This document shows, piece after piece, positions 1 through 11,089 of a stretch of 64,000 nucleotides of DNA. Below the pieces are notes generated by a model. That model ran no database searches. It saw nothing but the letters and a program-made list of their open reading frames with translations, and was not told the DNA's origin. Each line of letters starts with the position of its first letter. Positions within the stretch are counted from its first letter, which is position 1. The stretch is from Diplolepis rosae (lineage: Eukaryota > Arthropoda > Insecta > Hymenoptera > Diplolepididae). The translations under genes and the position numbers were made by a program. The DNA lies in the NCBI GenBank assembly GCA_030998225.1, contig JAPYXD010000466.1, forward strand, positions 8,400,001 to 8,464,000. Direction: 5' to 3'.

Positions 1-487
1 ACCAACATTTTGTTGATTTAACTAAGTATTTCTTGAGTATAAAAAGAAGCAAGAAATTATTTTGAAAGTTGATTTTTTTTTCAAGTTTTGACTTTTTTAT
101 TTATTATGTTTACTTACGGTCCTGGGTTTTGACTAGAACCAAGTTTGGATGCTTGATTTTATTTCAAATTTATCTAGAACTGAATGGTTTATTTACTTTC
201 AAGTCCATTATTACTAGTCTAAAGCCATTTGTTAATTTTATTCTGAGTAGCTTTCAGTTCACAGGTAATTAGGCCCTAAATAGTTTGAAGATAGCAAATC
301 ATTTTGATTCTGGATATGTGTAATACTAGCTAGTTTATTTATTTAAAAATATGTTTGCGTCATTTCAAGTGCAATGATCAATTTTTAAAAAATAGTTTTA
401 TGTGAGTAGCTAATTTAATTTAAATTACTTTAACCCCAAAAATTCTTTATCTTTAACTATTTCATTAAAAATTATAAAATCTTTGTA
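1..487. other. AT-rich, no feature recognised
   Basis: Plain AT-rich sequence with a 67-codon open frame of no recognisable content at 69-272. ACATTTTGTTGATTTAACT at the very start is an inverse partner of the MITE end at 488. Confidence 0.4.
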
Positions 488-555
488 CACTGAGAAAACA
501 GTTTTGTTAAATCAACAAAAACATTTTGTTGGTATTTATGCAACAAAATTCGCTT
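488..555 (+). mobile_element. Single end of a CACTGAGAAAACAG-type MITE
   Basis: After TA, CACTGAGAAAACAGTTTTGT matches the end of the element at 7010-7235, followed by TTAAATCAACAAAAACATTTTGTTGG. The very start of the window has ACATTTTGTTGATTTAAC, an inverse of the inner part, so the element may have been rearranged. The second tip was not found. Confidence 0.4.
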
Positions 556-665
556 GAAATTGTCTACGAGGACACCTGTCGACAACGTATCCTATCTGAT
601 ACGCGACTAGTGATTCTTCGATAATGTAAGCAGTGGCAGAAATTTCAAACTCAACTAATTAAATA
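550..665 (+). repeat. Dispersed repeat shared with 62362-62500
   Basis: AAATTGTCTACGAGGACACC, AACGTATCCTATCTGATACG, CGACTAGTGATTCTTCGAT and TTTCAAACTCAACTA match the segment at 62373-62490 (AAATTGTCTATGAAGACACT and so on) in the same order and orientation, about 75 percent by eye. Confidence 0.6.
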
Positions 666-1036
666 AATATATCGTCATAAAATAATTTGTAAATAAATTT
701 TGTATTGGAAAATTCTAAAGGAAGAGGAGTCCCGAATTGTTGGTTTTAAGCTTCTTTTATGCTGTCACGCTGAAACCACAATTTCTCTGAAGATGGATTC
801 TGAATTCGAAGAAAGTGAAATTCTACAATGCACTCGATCGTCAATTGTAATTCAATTGTGTATGTACTTCTACTCCTTATGGTCCCTCTCAACAGGCCTA
901 ATAAATGCTCATTTTTGATGTTTTTGAGGCAAAAAGTATCGTGTATGGCACGGAGCACACAGCCAATATGAATTTGTGTGATTGCCATTCATTCAAATCG
1001 GCTGTTTGTGCACCTAACCACACAATGTACTATTAA

Positions 1037-1175
1037 CCTTTTAGCTGCGGGGGTGGTCGATATATCGACCAGCAGTCAGGTCGGGGACTCTACCTGAGAT
1101 ATCCAGTGATTTTATGATAAATTTTGCATTCTATAAGAGGTCGATTTGTACTGAAATTTTCCCGCGGCTAAAAGG
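1037..1175. mobile_element. Small TTAA-flanked MITE
   Basis: CCTTTTAGCTGCGGG at 1037 is mirrored by CCCGCGGCTAAAAGG ending 1175, each side flanked by TTAA (1033-1036, 1176-1179). TTAA duplication is typical of piggyBac and Kolobok elements. The interior carries a perfect 16-base palindrome GGTCGATATATCGACC at about 1054-1069. Confidence 0.82.
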
Positions 1176-1560
1176 TTAAGCTTGACTAGTACTTTAAAAT
1201 ACCCTTAGCGAAATTTACATAAAAAAATTGCCTTATCTGAGAAATCTGACGTGCTCTTTGCCAGAACGCTGAATCATGCAGAACTAGGTAATTTTTGTTA
1301 CAGTTTACGAACTATTAACAGACTCTATAAACATAAGTTTTTTGAACAAGGGTTAGTAAATCGAAAAATTATAAGTGTCTCTAAACAAAAATTAGATTGT
1401 CTAATAATTTTTGAGTTTTGGTCTCTTTTTATCAATGTATTTTCTTTAAATTTTGTAAGCACAAAGATATTGTAAGTATTATATTTTTTATTCAGATGAG
1501 ATTAAGGGGTTACATCACTTTTGTCGCTTCAAAAAATCGAATTTTTTTGTTTGTTCTTAA

Positions 1561-1914
1561 GGGGATAGAACACAGTGACGGGCATGTTTTGTGGGTCATT
1601 TTCATAAATTTATTGCTAACTAAATAATGATGTTACACCACTATTTTTTATTGTTTTATTATTTTCCATACTTATCAAAAAAGGTTTAAAAAACTTTTTG
1701 ATATATGCTGCTACGCGCATCCCTATGATTTTCGCGCATGGTTGGATGGTGTACATGATTCTGCGAAAACCAGTCATCTGAAACAAAAAAACAAAATATG
1801 CTCATCACCTATATTGTATTGGCCATCGCGTCACGTATTCTAGAAGGTCAAAAGGATTTTTTAAGCCAATAAAAAAAAATGACTTTTTTGAAAAATTTAC
1901 TGTGATCTACCTCG
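1561..1914. mobile_element. TTAA MITE nested in the left foldback arm
   Basis: The left arm reads GTTTGTTCTTAA, then 354 extra bases, then TTAAAGTAC. The matching right arm near 6360-6375 reads, on the inverse strand, GTTTGTTCTTAAAGTAC without a gap. This gives TTAA duplicated on both sides. The ends GGGGATAGAACACAGT and CGAGGTAGATCACAGT match at 12 of 16 positions. Confidence 0.75.
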
Positions 1915-2234
1915 TTAAAGTACTTTATATATACGAAAATGATATGCCGTTACTTACAAATCGATAAAGAAGATAAAAGGGAAATATTTGAACTGTAGAA
2001 GTAGAGGCGCGCATTAGCGCGCTAACATTCTCGAAACTTTAAACGCGTTTTACTCAAAACTGCATTTTCAAAGTCAGTGGGCACTCTAACTTTGACAAGT
2101 TTCAATTAATCGACTTAAATCTTTTTTTAATGGAATCAGTAGATGTTTTTTTAGTGAAATACTTAGGATTTTTTTTTAAAGTTGATATTTGCATTTTTTA
2201 TTCAACTTTAAGTAACGAAATTTAGTCTTAAATA

Positions 2235-3850
2235 CCCGTGTAGAAATTTTGATAGGGGTCTAGTGGGGCCCCGACGAGTTTGCCCTATCTCTAGTCGGGA
2301 TCTAGCGTGGAAAACTAGTCAGGGCCCCGTCGGTAACGTAACGCTTTTGTCGACGTGGGCCCTACTAGACTTTCTAGTAGGGGTTTAGTGAGGTCACCCC
2401 TTACACTACCCCACCTACAGAAAAGGACACAATTAGGGCCCTATTGGACCTCCGCATTGAATTTAAGGGCTAAAATCAGCAGAGTCACGTGACCATTTTT
2501 GTTCAGGTATCTTACTGAAAAAATAATAAATAAAAAGGATTTTCCAGAACTGATAGAAAAAGTACAGGGGAAATGCGAGTTACGACTCTAATATTTACCG
2601 TTTTTAACGGTAATAGATGGATATTCGCTTGGAAGGTTAAGTTTACTGTTTTCACAGTAAAAAATCTGTTTTTCAAGATAGGAAATTTTTTCTGAATAAA
2701 TTGGCAGTACTTTTTCGTTACATGTACACTGAAAAAAAATCTCAGTAGGTTTGACTACTTTTTAACTTACTTTCCGTAGTGTGTAAAGGCCCCAAGTGTC
2801 ATTTTTGAAGTTAAGTGAACTGCAGGAACATAGGTAAATCAAATAAGAGCAGTAGTTGAATCGATGAATATTCTTAGTACATTTCAAAACTGTATATACT
2901 TTCAAGTAGACTCTAACTTACTATTTTTATATACACACCTACAAACACACACCCCCCTCTCTACACTACACAAACGCTCGTTTAGGTGGTATTAAAAATT
3001 ATTCTTAACGCTGCGGGTTCGAACCCTCTCTACTTATAACTAACGCATTACTAACCTAACGACTAAGCCTCTCGGCTGCGCACGCTTGGTACACGAGAAA
3101 GAAAATAGCGCTTATAACCTTCAACTACTGCAGGGCCGTGTAAGAAGTGTATAGGCCCCGTGTAATCGCAAATTTTTAGATTTTAGCCCAATTTATGATT
3201 CTGATTAAAATTTTTAAGACTTTTAATTATTAAATCGATTTTCTATAAAATAAAATATTTTTGAAAGAAAGCGATCAAATTTTTGAATTAAGGAACATTA
3301 CAGTAAACTCAACAGTAAAATCAACCTATGTTCAGAATCTAAAAAGTTTGAGTTTTTTCAATTCCAAAAATATGATGAAACTTTTCAATCAAGAAAATTA
3401 GATTATCGTTATTACCTCGACACAATAAGATACACACACATACACATACGTGCTCGCATATGATTATTATAATTACATGCGAATTCGAGTCAAAATTATC
3501 AAAAAGTTTTCTTAGATGTTCTTGATTCCTCTTAAGTATTGATCATATTCAAGACCGTGTTCAGAAAATCTCCATTTTTCTCAGATAACATCAAATTTTA
3601 ATGGGAATAAAGAATAAAGGTTATGTTCTATCTAATGGACCTAACCTTAACCACAAATATTACAAGTAGGGATTCTCTAGTCGGGGCCCCGCTAGATGCA
3701 AATAGATTTTCCATACTTGAGCGAAACAAGGAATTCCTCACTGGAACCTGACAGGGCCCCCACCAGTTTTTTCTAGAAGAGGAAATTCTAGTCCGGGCCC
3801 CACTAGAACCCAACTTGAAATAAGGAAAGATAGGGCAATTTCTACACGGG
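2235..3850 (+). mobile_element. CCCGTG-ended transposon, copy A (1.6 kb, non-coding)
   Basis: It starts CCCGTGTAGAAATTTTGATA at 2235 and ends with the inverse of CCCGTGTAGAAATTGCCCTA at 3850, with TA on both sides (2233-2234, 3851-3852). Subterminal blocks repeat palindromes around GGGGCCCC flanked by CTAG-like bases. The interior holds a CA-rich microsatellite and a tRNA-like module. No reading frame of substance is present. It matches copy B at 59845-61713 in reverse orientation along most of its length. It sits near the centre of the foldback arms 2070-2234 and 3853-4008. Confidence 0.8.
3010..3070 (-). tRNA. tRNA-like module inside CCCGTG element copy A
   Basis: Reverse-strand counterpart of 60873-60935, with GGGTTCGAACCC (B box) and CTAACGACTAAGCCT (inverse A-box side) conserved. 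The acceptor-like pairing is lost by one substitution. It confirms that the module was in the transposon before the two copies separated. Confidence 0.33.
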
Positions 3851-4295
3851 TACGTATCATTTACTTTAAGTCGATGTCATTTTATAAAAATGTATGTTTT
3901 TCAAAACGGCTACGTATTTCGCTAGAAAAACATCTAATGATTTCACTAAAAAAGATTTAAATCAATTGATTGAAAATTGACAAAGATAGAGTGCCCACTG
4001 TACGACCATTTATTTTTGCAGCACTTCAGGACATCATCTGTCAAACCGTCATTTTTGCAAAAAAAAAATAAATAAATTATAAATCATTTTCTAGTTTAAT
4101 AGTAGTTTAATACATTAATGTATTGGAATCTAAATAAAAATGTTTTATTACTTCAACAAATACTCTTGAAAAAGCATATAATATTTTGGTGGGGCAAAGT
4201 GATGTAACCCCTTAATTAGTTGACGTATTTTAATAACCTGTAGACAAAATGAGGGTATAATATGTGAAGATTGAAGAATTTGTTCTACTTTTTGT

Positions 4296-4880
4296 TTTGG
4301 GCCTTTTTGGGCTCTTCGAAAATACATATCGATTTTTGAGCTCCAACTCTTAAAAACAAAATGCACCCCTGCATGATCATGTAGAGACGACTTTCACTAA
4401 AACTCATCTTTTTGCAAACTTTATGATCTAGAAATGCTTGAGTTGATGCTAATATTGGTAGAAGTTCATACCTTCATTCTACATAGCCATGCAGGGGTGT
4501 GATTTGATGTTACGGGTTGGAGCCCAAAAATGAATAGAAACATTTTCGAAGTGCTGAAAACTCAGAGAGTGTTTTAAGACCATAAAGTTTGAAAAAAGAT
4601 TATTTTTAGTCAAAGTCGTCTCTACATAGCCATGCAGGGGTGTGATTTGATGTTACGGGTTGGAGCCCAAAAATGAATAGAAACATTTTCGAAGAGACCA
4701 AGAATCATAAAGTATTTCTAGACCATAAAGTTTGCAAAAAGATGAGTTTTAGTCAATGTCGTATCTACATAGCCATGCATGGATGCGATTTGATGTAAAG
4801 GGTTAGAGCGTACGGTTAGAGCCCAAAAATCGATATGGAAATTTTGTGAAGAGCCCAAAAAGAGCCCAAAAATACAGCAC
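4296..4880. repeat. Tandem 143-bp repeat array with an inverted copy
   Basis: ACATAGCCATGCA begins units at 4481, 4624 and 4767, a constant 143-base spacing; units contain GATTTGATGTTACGGGTTGG and AGCCCAAAAATGAATAGAAA. An inverted, diverged copy lies at 4296-4440 (GGGCTCTTCGAAAATACATA, CACCCCTGCATGATCATGTA). The last unit breaks into short AGAGCCCAAAAA repeats. Confidence 0.82.
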
Positions 4881-4950
4881 GTCCCTTTTGGTAAGATTGC
4901 AAATTATTTTCAAAGGGTTGATTATTTCATGGAAGGGGTAGTTTCTTGTC

Positions 4951-5250
4951 ACTAATTGAGCACTAAATTCTGATACATTAAGAAATGAATTTAGTTAATA
5001 TCTTCATATATTTCTGATTATGGTCATGCTAGCTTATCGTTAAGCCAGCGGTACCACTGAATATTTAAAAAAATTAAAAAGTTATGAATTTCGCAGTAGG
5101 GTGGTTTGAGAGCACTAATTGAGCACTAAATTCTGATACATTAAGAAATGAATTTAGTTAATATCTTCATGTATTTTTGAGTATGGTCATGCTAGCTTAA
5201 CGTTAAGTCAGCGGTGCCACTCATTATTTTGAAAAATTAAATAGCACTAA
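4951..5250 (+). repeat. Direct duplication, spacing about 163 bp
   Basis: ACTAATTGAGCACTAAATTC at 4951 recurs at 5114. Similarity runs about 135 bases through GGTCATGCTAGCTTA and GTTAAGYCAGCGGT. About 30 bases of unrelated sequence separate the copies. Nothing coding. Confidence 0.8.
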
Positions 5251-5325
5251 ATTCGCCAATACGGTACTAAATTATGACATATCAAAAACTTGAATACGAC
5301 AATGTGGTTATACCAGCTTAATATA

Positions 5326-5845
5326 CACCGAAAAAATTTTTTTTCCGAGAGTCAACTATCACCCATAGTTAAGTCTAACCTAGTTGAAATAACACGGATT
5401 CCTGTTTAAGAGAATTACGTACATATAGTTAAACAAACCAATATAAACCTTGTTACAGAGAAATAAATAATTCTAGTTATATTAACAATTAAATTCAATT
5501 AATATTGCTATGCTGTTATTACAAAACTCCGCTGTAAACAGAATATCTTCTGTATTTATTACTATTTCACTGTGTAAACAAAAATTTATTTTTGTCAATA
5601 ATTCTTTAAGACCCACTTTTATCAATATAAATTTTTCTCTAGTAGATCATAAACGTAAAGTTGTTTTTTGGTTATGTTTAATACATGCGCCTGAAAGGAT
5701 CTGTCCGTCAAATCAACTTGCTTTCTTTGTTTTTCTTATAAACTTGAACTTTGTTATTTCAACTAGGATTGCAAAGTTGGCGCCTGTCCTAACTAGGCAA
5801 AATAGTTGATTCCTTGTACCCGTGTACAAGGAATTTTTTTCGGTG
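5326..5845. mobile_element. TA-flanked MITE, CACCGAAAAAA ends
   Basis: CACCGAAAAAATTTTTTTTC at 5326 is mirrored by GAATTTTTTTCGGTG at 5845, with TA on both sides (5324-5325, 5846-5847). Inner parts are also inverted in places (AGTCAACTA / TAGTTGATT, TTGAAATAACA / TGTTATTTCAA). 520 bp, non-coding; an open frame inside is incidental. Confidence 0.75.
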
Positions 5846-6185
5846 TACCTTGGTGTAAGGTCAGGGCTATATGGTGGATGTAACATCACTTCCCAACCAA
5901 GCATAATCTTTTCATGATGCAATTCAGCTTTCGATGTTGTTTGTGATGGTTCATCACGCTTGGACCAAGATCGTTTTTGGACAACGTTATTGTAAACAAT
6001 CAATTTTTCATCACCAGTGATAATTCGTCTCAAAAAAGGATCGAATTCATTGCGTTCAAGATGCAAATCACAAGCCTTGTTGCGTTTTGTTAAATGAATT
6101 TTTTTCAATTCATGTGGAATCCAAATATCAAGTTTTTAACGCGTCCAAGACGTTATATATGACATTGACATAAGTCATTTAAAAA
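5846..6185 (-). pseudogene. mariner transposase fragment
   Basis: On the - strand the fragment shows FDPFLRRIITGDEKLIVYNN (first catalytic Asp in TGDEK), KRSWSKRDEPSQTTSKAELH, and IMLGWE joined directly to VMLHPPYSPDLTP. The join removes the stretch with the second catalytic Asp, so this is an internal deletion. The family differs from the two other mariners here (YNN..RKRSWS signature). Its 3' side abuts the TA duplication of the small inverted-repeat element at 5326-5845. Confidence 0.8.
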
Positions 6186-6239
6186 GATGGTTAAAGACAT
6201 CTATATGTGAAATCGGCAATTACTTCTGGGACTTCTGGT

Positions 6240-6416
6240 TTTACGCGCGAGAATTTTAGTGCGTTAATGCGCGCCTCTACTTCTACAGTTCGAAAATTGC
6301 TCTTTCACTTTCGATATCGATTTGTAACTAACGCATATCGTTTTCGTATATATAGAGAGTACTTTAAGAACAAACAGAAAAATTCGATTTATTGAAGCGA
6401 CCAGTGGTGTAACCCC
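6240..6416. repeat. Terminal arm of the GGGGTTACATCACT family, next to TTAA
   Basis: The inverse of this segment follows the left arm at 1506-2035 closely: TCGCTTCAAWAAATCGAATTT, TATATACGAAAA, ATCGATA and AACTGTAGAAGTAGAGGCGCG. It ends AGTGGTGTAACCCC and TTAA (6417-6420). It is either the displaced outer right arm of the 1506 element or the remaining end of a second copy. Confidence 0.65.
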
Positions 6417-6596
6417 TTAATTGGTTCCAAGTTCAAACTAGTTTTATCATTTTGCAGTGTAATACTATCATTTGGGAGTCTGAATAGGACCAAGCTTTTC
6501 ACACATTTGGCATTGGCTAGTTTTTTTAAAATTTCACGTCTATATTTATCACCACCTGGTCAGTATTTTATTCGGACCTATAACTAGTGTTGAGTC

Positions 6597-6827
6597 CATA
6601 AAGATATTACAGATAGAGTCGACAAGCCATAGGCCGCTTTGTAAGTGGCAACGTCAGTCTGGAAACTCGGTGAGAGCGAAAGAGAGAGACGATGGAAGGT
6701 TTTTTCTGTCTTTGTCTACGCGTACCGCGTTAGAGAGAGACAGCCTAACCCTTCGAATCACTCTCTTTTTCGCCCGAGCTGACAGGTTTCAGGCTGGCTT
6801 GTCGACTTTATCTGTAATATCTCTATG
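6597..6827. mobile_element. MITE with 8-bp target duplication GTTGAGTC
   Basis: The ends CATAAAGATATTACAGATA and CATAGAGATATTACAGATA (inverse) continue inverted for about 32 bases through GTCGACAAGCC. GTTGAGTC flanks both sides (6589-6596, 6828-6835). 231 bp in all. An 8-bp duplication fits hAT or P superfamilies; the CATA start is closer to P-type ends, but the assignment is open. The interior has an inverted GAGAGAGA / TCTCTCTT pair. Confidence 0.85.
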
Positions 6828-7009
6828 GTTGAGTCTACTTCCGATTTAATTTTGCTCTTCATATTCATACTAATGAAAAATTTAAATAATAGTGATTGTT
6901 TGTAACTGTCATTTAAATTACAGATATTATAATTCATTTGCATTATTTTGAGCAGAAATGTATCGTAACTTATGAGCTTACTGAATTACAATGGGATTTA
7001 GAGTACTTA

Positions 7010-7235
7010 CACCCAGAAAACAGTTTCTTTGAATCAAAGAAACATTTCTTTGATATACAGTCAAAGAAAAACTTTCTTTGGATTGAAGAAAGTTTTGTTG
7101 ATTCAAAAAAAAATTCTTAAATCTAAAAAAATCTATTTCTTTGGATCAAAGAAATTTTTTTGAATTAACAAAACTTTCTTTAATTCAAAGAAATTTTTTC
7201 TTTGGCAATATATCAAAGAAACTGTTTTCTCAGTG
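7010..7235. mobile_element. TA-flanked MITE, CACCCAGAAAACAG ends
   Basis: CACCCAGAAAACAGTTTCTT and the inverse of CACTGAGAAAACAGTTTCTT bound 226 bases between TA dinucleotides (7008-7009, 7236-7237). The whole element is a mosaic of CAAAGAAA / TTTCTTTG repeats and folds on itself. Confidence 0.82.
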
Positions 7236-7702
7236 TACATTTCATCTATTATAGTTTATCGTCTTATCGTGAATACACTTCATTGGAGGAAGTAGATAAA
7301 TATTTATGTATTACTGGCAGGCACAGAAACTGCATTATTTACTACTGGAAATGCATTTCAACTCATTAGATTCATAACTATTAAAAGTTGTTAAATTATT
7401 ATCACTTTAACTTTCAAACTAATATTTGTTATAATGTGTTAAAACGTTAAAATTTTAAACTCTCTTTAGATTCTAGTATTTCCCTGGAAATCATTTTTGC
7501 TCTTTTCTTCACACCAACTAATTTATTGTTTTTTTGTGAGCAGTAAAATGACACACAATTTTGTGGTAAAGTTATATTTGGGATGCGAAATGAATTTAAA
7601 AAAGGAGAATTTTAAACAATTTCTTTTATACGAATTAATGAATAGAAATTCGATATAATTGTATGATAATCTGATATGTGATACAATTTAAATTTAAGGC
7701 TA

Positions 7703-8612
7703 CACGGAGAAAAATGGATATTGACCCATAATATCTAGATATTGAGGCACAATGTTAGTAGCATTCAACTATGTGACAAACATTTAGATATTCTACTTCA
7801 ATGCCTGCAGATATTGAAAAAAAGATATTAACCACCAGTACCTCAGATATTGAGCTTGATTATCTCAGATATTAAAAATAAATATTCAAGATACTAAACT
7901 TCTGAATATCCTCGTTAGTAAACTTGAATGTCTGAGGTACTGAAGTTGAATATCTCAGATATTTAACATCAATATCAGGTATATAGTACTGAAAAGGTAA
8001 GTTATAGATATTACAGCTCAATGTCTAAGATACTCAAAAAATTATTTTAAAGGTTATGAAATAACTACATATTCAGTTTTCAGAAAAAAGTCAAATTATA
8101 TTTTATCATGTACATAAGTATATAGCAGATTTATACTTCGCTCTCGTTTTCATTATTTGGCATGTCTAAAATTAATTTAATGTTCTTGTTAGAAAATTAA
8201 CCTCAACACTAAGGTTACATTTCATTCTTGGCTATAAACCACATATATAGAGAAAATATATAACTTATATCTTTTACTTACTGTATCTCAAGTTAAACAC
8301 CCGATCTTTATTCCATTGAAAACACTTATTAGAATTTTTACGAAACTTTCAAAATTTTTCTTTACGGCACGCTGCAAGCATGCAAGCAGATTTCAATGAG
8401 CGCGAAAAAGTGATCACATGACCTTTATATATATGCGCGCGCACTTCATGCTTCAATATCTAAACTATTGAACTTGAATATCAAACGTTACTTCTCGGAA
8501 AAATCTTATATATTGAAAAAAAAAATTTTAATATTGCGTGTCAATATCTAGATATTATGGATGAATATCTCTTATTTGAATATCTACTTTTCAATATCCA
8601 TTTTTCTCCGTG
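7703..8612. mobile_element. TA-flanked MITE, CACGGAGAAAAATGGATATTGA ends (910 bp)
   Basis: CACGGAGAAAAATGGATATT at 7703 is mirrored exactly at 8612, TA flanks at 7701-7702 and 8613-8614. Both sides are filled with degenerate AGATATT / AATATCT motifs for over 200 bases. The middle is plain AT-rich sequence without a coding frame. Confidence 0.87.
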
Positions 8613-8800
8613 TAGTTCATAGAAAATTACATAGGTATCACTTGATAGAGACTTTGATTTGAACACCCTTTGACAAAAATTTACAAATAGTTTTTATTGA
8701 GGAAAAAAAGGAGAAAAATGTTCACGCTGATTTCTTTCAATAATAAAGCCGCTGATTTCAATAGCGTTATTAATAAAAAATTTAATTTATCAAATCAGTA

Positions 8801-9077
8801 CACGGAGAAACTTTTAATATCAATTTTTACTATAGTATTTTTCAATTTAGGGAAAAACGTATCACTGAGAATTTTTGTTAGTAAAAATACTAAACTTTAT
8901 AATAGTGATATGAAACTTTAGTATAAACTATAGTAAAATTTGCTATCGACTATGCTGAAGTTTCATATCATTATTATAAAGTTTAGTATTTTTACTAACA
9001 AAAATTCTCAAAGTGATACGTTTTTCCCTAAATTGAAAAATACTATAGTAAAAATTAATATAAAAAGTTTCTCCGTG
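8801..9077. mobile_element. TA-flanked palindromic MITE (277 bp)
   Basis: CACGGAGAAACTTTTAATAT at 8801 and its inverse at 9077 continue complementary almost to the centre near 8940, for example AAAACGTATCACT with AGTGATACGTTTT. TA flanks at 8799-8800 and 9078-9079. Two open frames on opposite strands here arise from the palindrome and are not genes. Confidence 0.9.
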
Positions 9078-9893
9078 TATAGCAGTACTTCCCTTTTTTG
9101 GGCTCCTGCTGCCTTCGGATTTTTTTAAATTTTCTAAAATTTCTGAAAAAATGTAGGTATTATTCAATTTCATGAATTCGAGGAAATTTTCCTTATAATT
9201 AATAAATTACTAGATGTTTTGTGAAAATTCTCTAAAATATTTGCATAAACATGTTTTCACAAAAAAAATTGTAGAATCATCTCTAACAAATTTTAGAGAC
9301 ATTTTCTAGTATTTGACATGTTTTAATGCAAATTTGTATGTAAAGTAATATTTTTGCATTAAAATTTTTTACATTTTTTGATCAACTGAGAAATTAAAAT
9401 CGCCTTACTGATAATTTCTTACAAACTTCAAATAAGATAATTGAAAACCAAACTGGATACAAAGTCTCCTTGAGAAGCAGGTTTTGGTGTTTTTTATTCT
9501 TAAACCTGTTATTTTATCTTTTTCAAGAGAATTTTACATTTTTACTCAGAATTGCATTTATTTATATGATTCTAGTTTCTGAGATTAACTCATTCGGAAA
9601 GATTCATCACACAAAATTATTGTCTAGATTAGTAACTATTCCTCAATAAAATTTTTAATAAACATGATAATTTTCAGTTGTAGTTTTAATAGACATGATA
9701 ATTTGCAGTCGTAGTGAGAGCCAAAAACTATCATGTTCTAAATTAAAACATCGAAATAGGATCAGTTGCTGAAAGTTACCCTAGATGGTGTCTTCCATTT
9801 TTAAAATATTTATATGTTCAACATCCAAAAAAAGATCAATAAATTAATGTTAAAACATTTTTTCGAACATTTAACAACAATCTAATCTTCTAA
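9078..9893. other. AT-rich spacer
   Basis: No gene or convincing repeat end was found. Short internal duplication TAGACATGATAATTTKCAGT occurs near 9660-9710. Confidence 0.4.
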
Positions 9894-10143
9894 AGTGACA
9901 TGCTTGATAACATGTCTGCTATTATATTGACCCAAAATTCATAGAATTTTTTGTTTATTTCTCCAGAATAACGAGAAATAAACAAAAAATCTAATCTTCG
10001 TTTTGGAGGTTTTTTTTTTATTTTCAAGTTTAATGATTGAATTTTTTTCATTTCTCATTATTTTGGCATAGGGTCAGATTCTTTTTATTTTCTTCGATTG
10101 AAATTTTCACTATTTGATATAAAAATACTCAAAAAGAAAGCAA

Positions 10144-10184
10144 GGTAAACGTTTCGGCCGCATATGGGAGCCCTCTTCAGTGCC
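10144..10184 (-). ncRNA. Hammerhead-ribozyme-like motif (left terminal repeat)
   Basis: On the - strand the same order is seen as at 11090: GGCA, CTGAAGA (10180-10174), a GC-rich stem II candidate, GAAAC and GTTT. The closing strand is TACC instead of TGCC, which breaks one pair of stem I. The catalytic core residues are intact. Two further copies, 50859-50899 (-) and 54143-54183 (+), have mutated cores (CTGGAGA or CTGAAAA, and CAAAAC). Confidence 0.42.
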
Positions 10185-11089
10185 AAAAAATCAAAGATTA
10201 ATTCAAAAATTTTTGTAAAACATAGATAATTAAAATAAGAATTATCATAAAATTGAAAAACTTATCTTATAGCTTGCAATTCAAAATAAAGTAGTCCAGT
10301 ATGCAGCATCACGAATTGAAAAAATGTTTAGAGTTCACTGTGAATAAAAAACCGGATAACCAATAAACCGGAAAACATAAAACAAAATTTTCACACGAAC
10401 CGACCACAATTTGAAAAAAAAATTTTTTTTTTTATTATAGAACGATTCCGAATTGGTAATCGCGCGAACAAGGTTTACATTTTTAAAAACTATGCGTGAA
10501 GACTTTGTTACCGCCGGAGTCTCTTATAGAATGATCTGAACTGTTTTCAAAACCGACTCGAGACATATGGCTTTGCTGACCGAAAATTTTTTTATATAAG
10601 CAATCCTGAGAGGTTATTTTCCTCCTTGAAGAAGACTATTGTCCTATACCTAGTTAAGAAATTCGAGACGTTTATGTTGATTTTCACGAGTGGACGAAGG
10701 CGTGTATTTTTCAAGAAACCACTTTTTTTTTTATATTTCAGCTTCACGGACAATTTATTTAATATTGAATTTGCAAGCAAGGCATTACAGAAAACTAATT
10801 TATTATAATATCTATAGATGTAGTTTTACTCAATATTATTTGAGTATGTTAAGAAATAAATAATAAAATTGAAGGTTTTTTATTACTGCATTCAGATTTA
10901 TTCTGAGATGTTTGGAAAAATAAAACATTTATCTTCAAAAAATTAACAAAAATGCAATTTTAGTCTTCGTGATATTCAGTATCACATTTTAAAAAGTATT
11001 ATTGAATTTAATTTGTTCTGAAAATGGTCAGAACTATGATATATTCAACCTTTATACTAAATGTGCCACTTAAAAATTTTGAATTTTTT

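Larger units (their letters stand above)
1506..4211. mobile_element. TTAA-flanked foldback element with GGGGTTACATCACT ends, multiply interrupted
   Basis: GGGGTTACATCACT after TTAA (1502-1505) is mirrored by AGTGATGTAACCCC before TTAA (4212-4215). The inner arms 2070-2234 and 3853-4008 are clear inverses (GTGGGCACTCTA; GATTTAAATC; ACATCTAATGATTTCACT). The left arm is interrupted by the small element 1561-1914 and the centre by the CCCGTG element 2235-3850. The same tip also occurs at 6403-6416, whose arm matches the outer left arm better, so the true right end of the element is uncertain. Confidence 0.6.

Noticed and set aside
700..918. 72-codon frame near the window start
   Set aside because: No family, no splice support, and an equally long frame on the other strand.
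3628..3813. 61-codon frame near the right end of CCCGTG element copy A, overlapping a similar frame in copy B
   Set aside because: Frame not preserved between copies; the sequence is GGGGCCCC palindromes and end repeats.
4290..4880. 143-bp tandem array considered as a CRISPR-like array
   Set aside because: Units are contiguous without unique spacers, and the DNA is eukaryotic; it is an ordinary tandem duplication.
8697..9173. Overlapping open frames on both strands
   Set aside because: Produced by the palindromic MITE 8801-9077.
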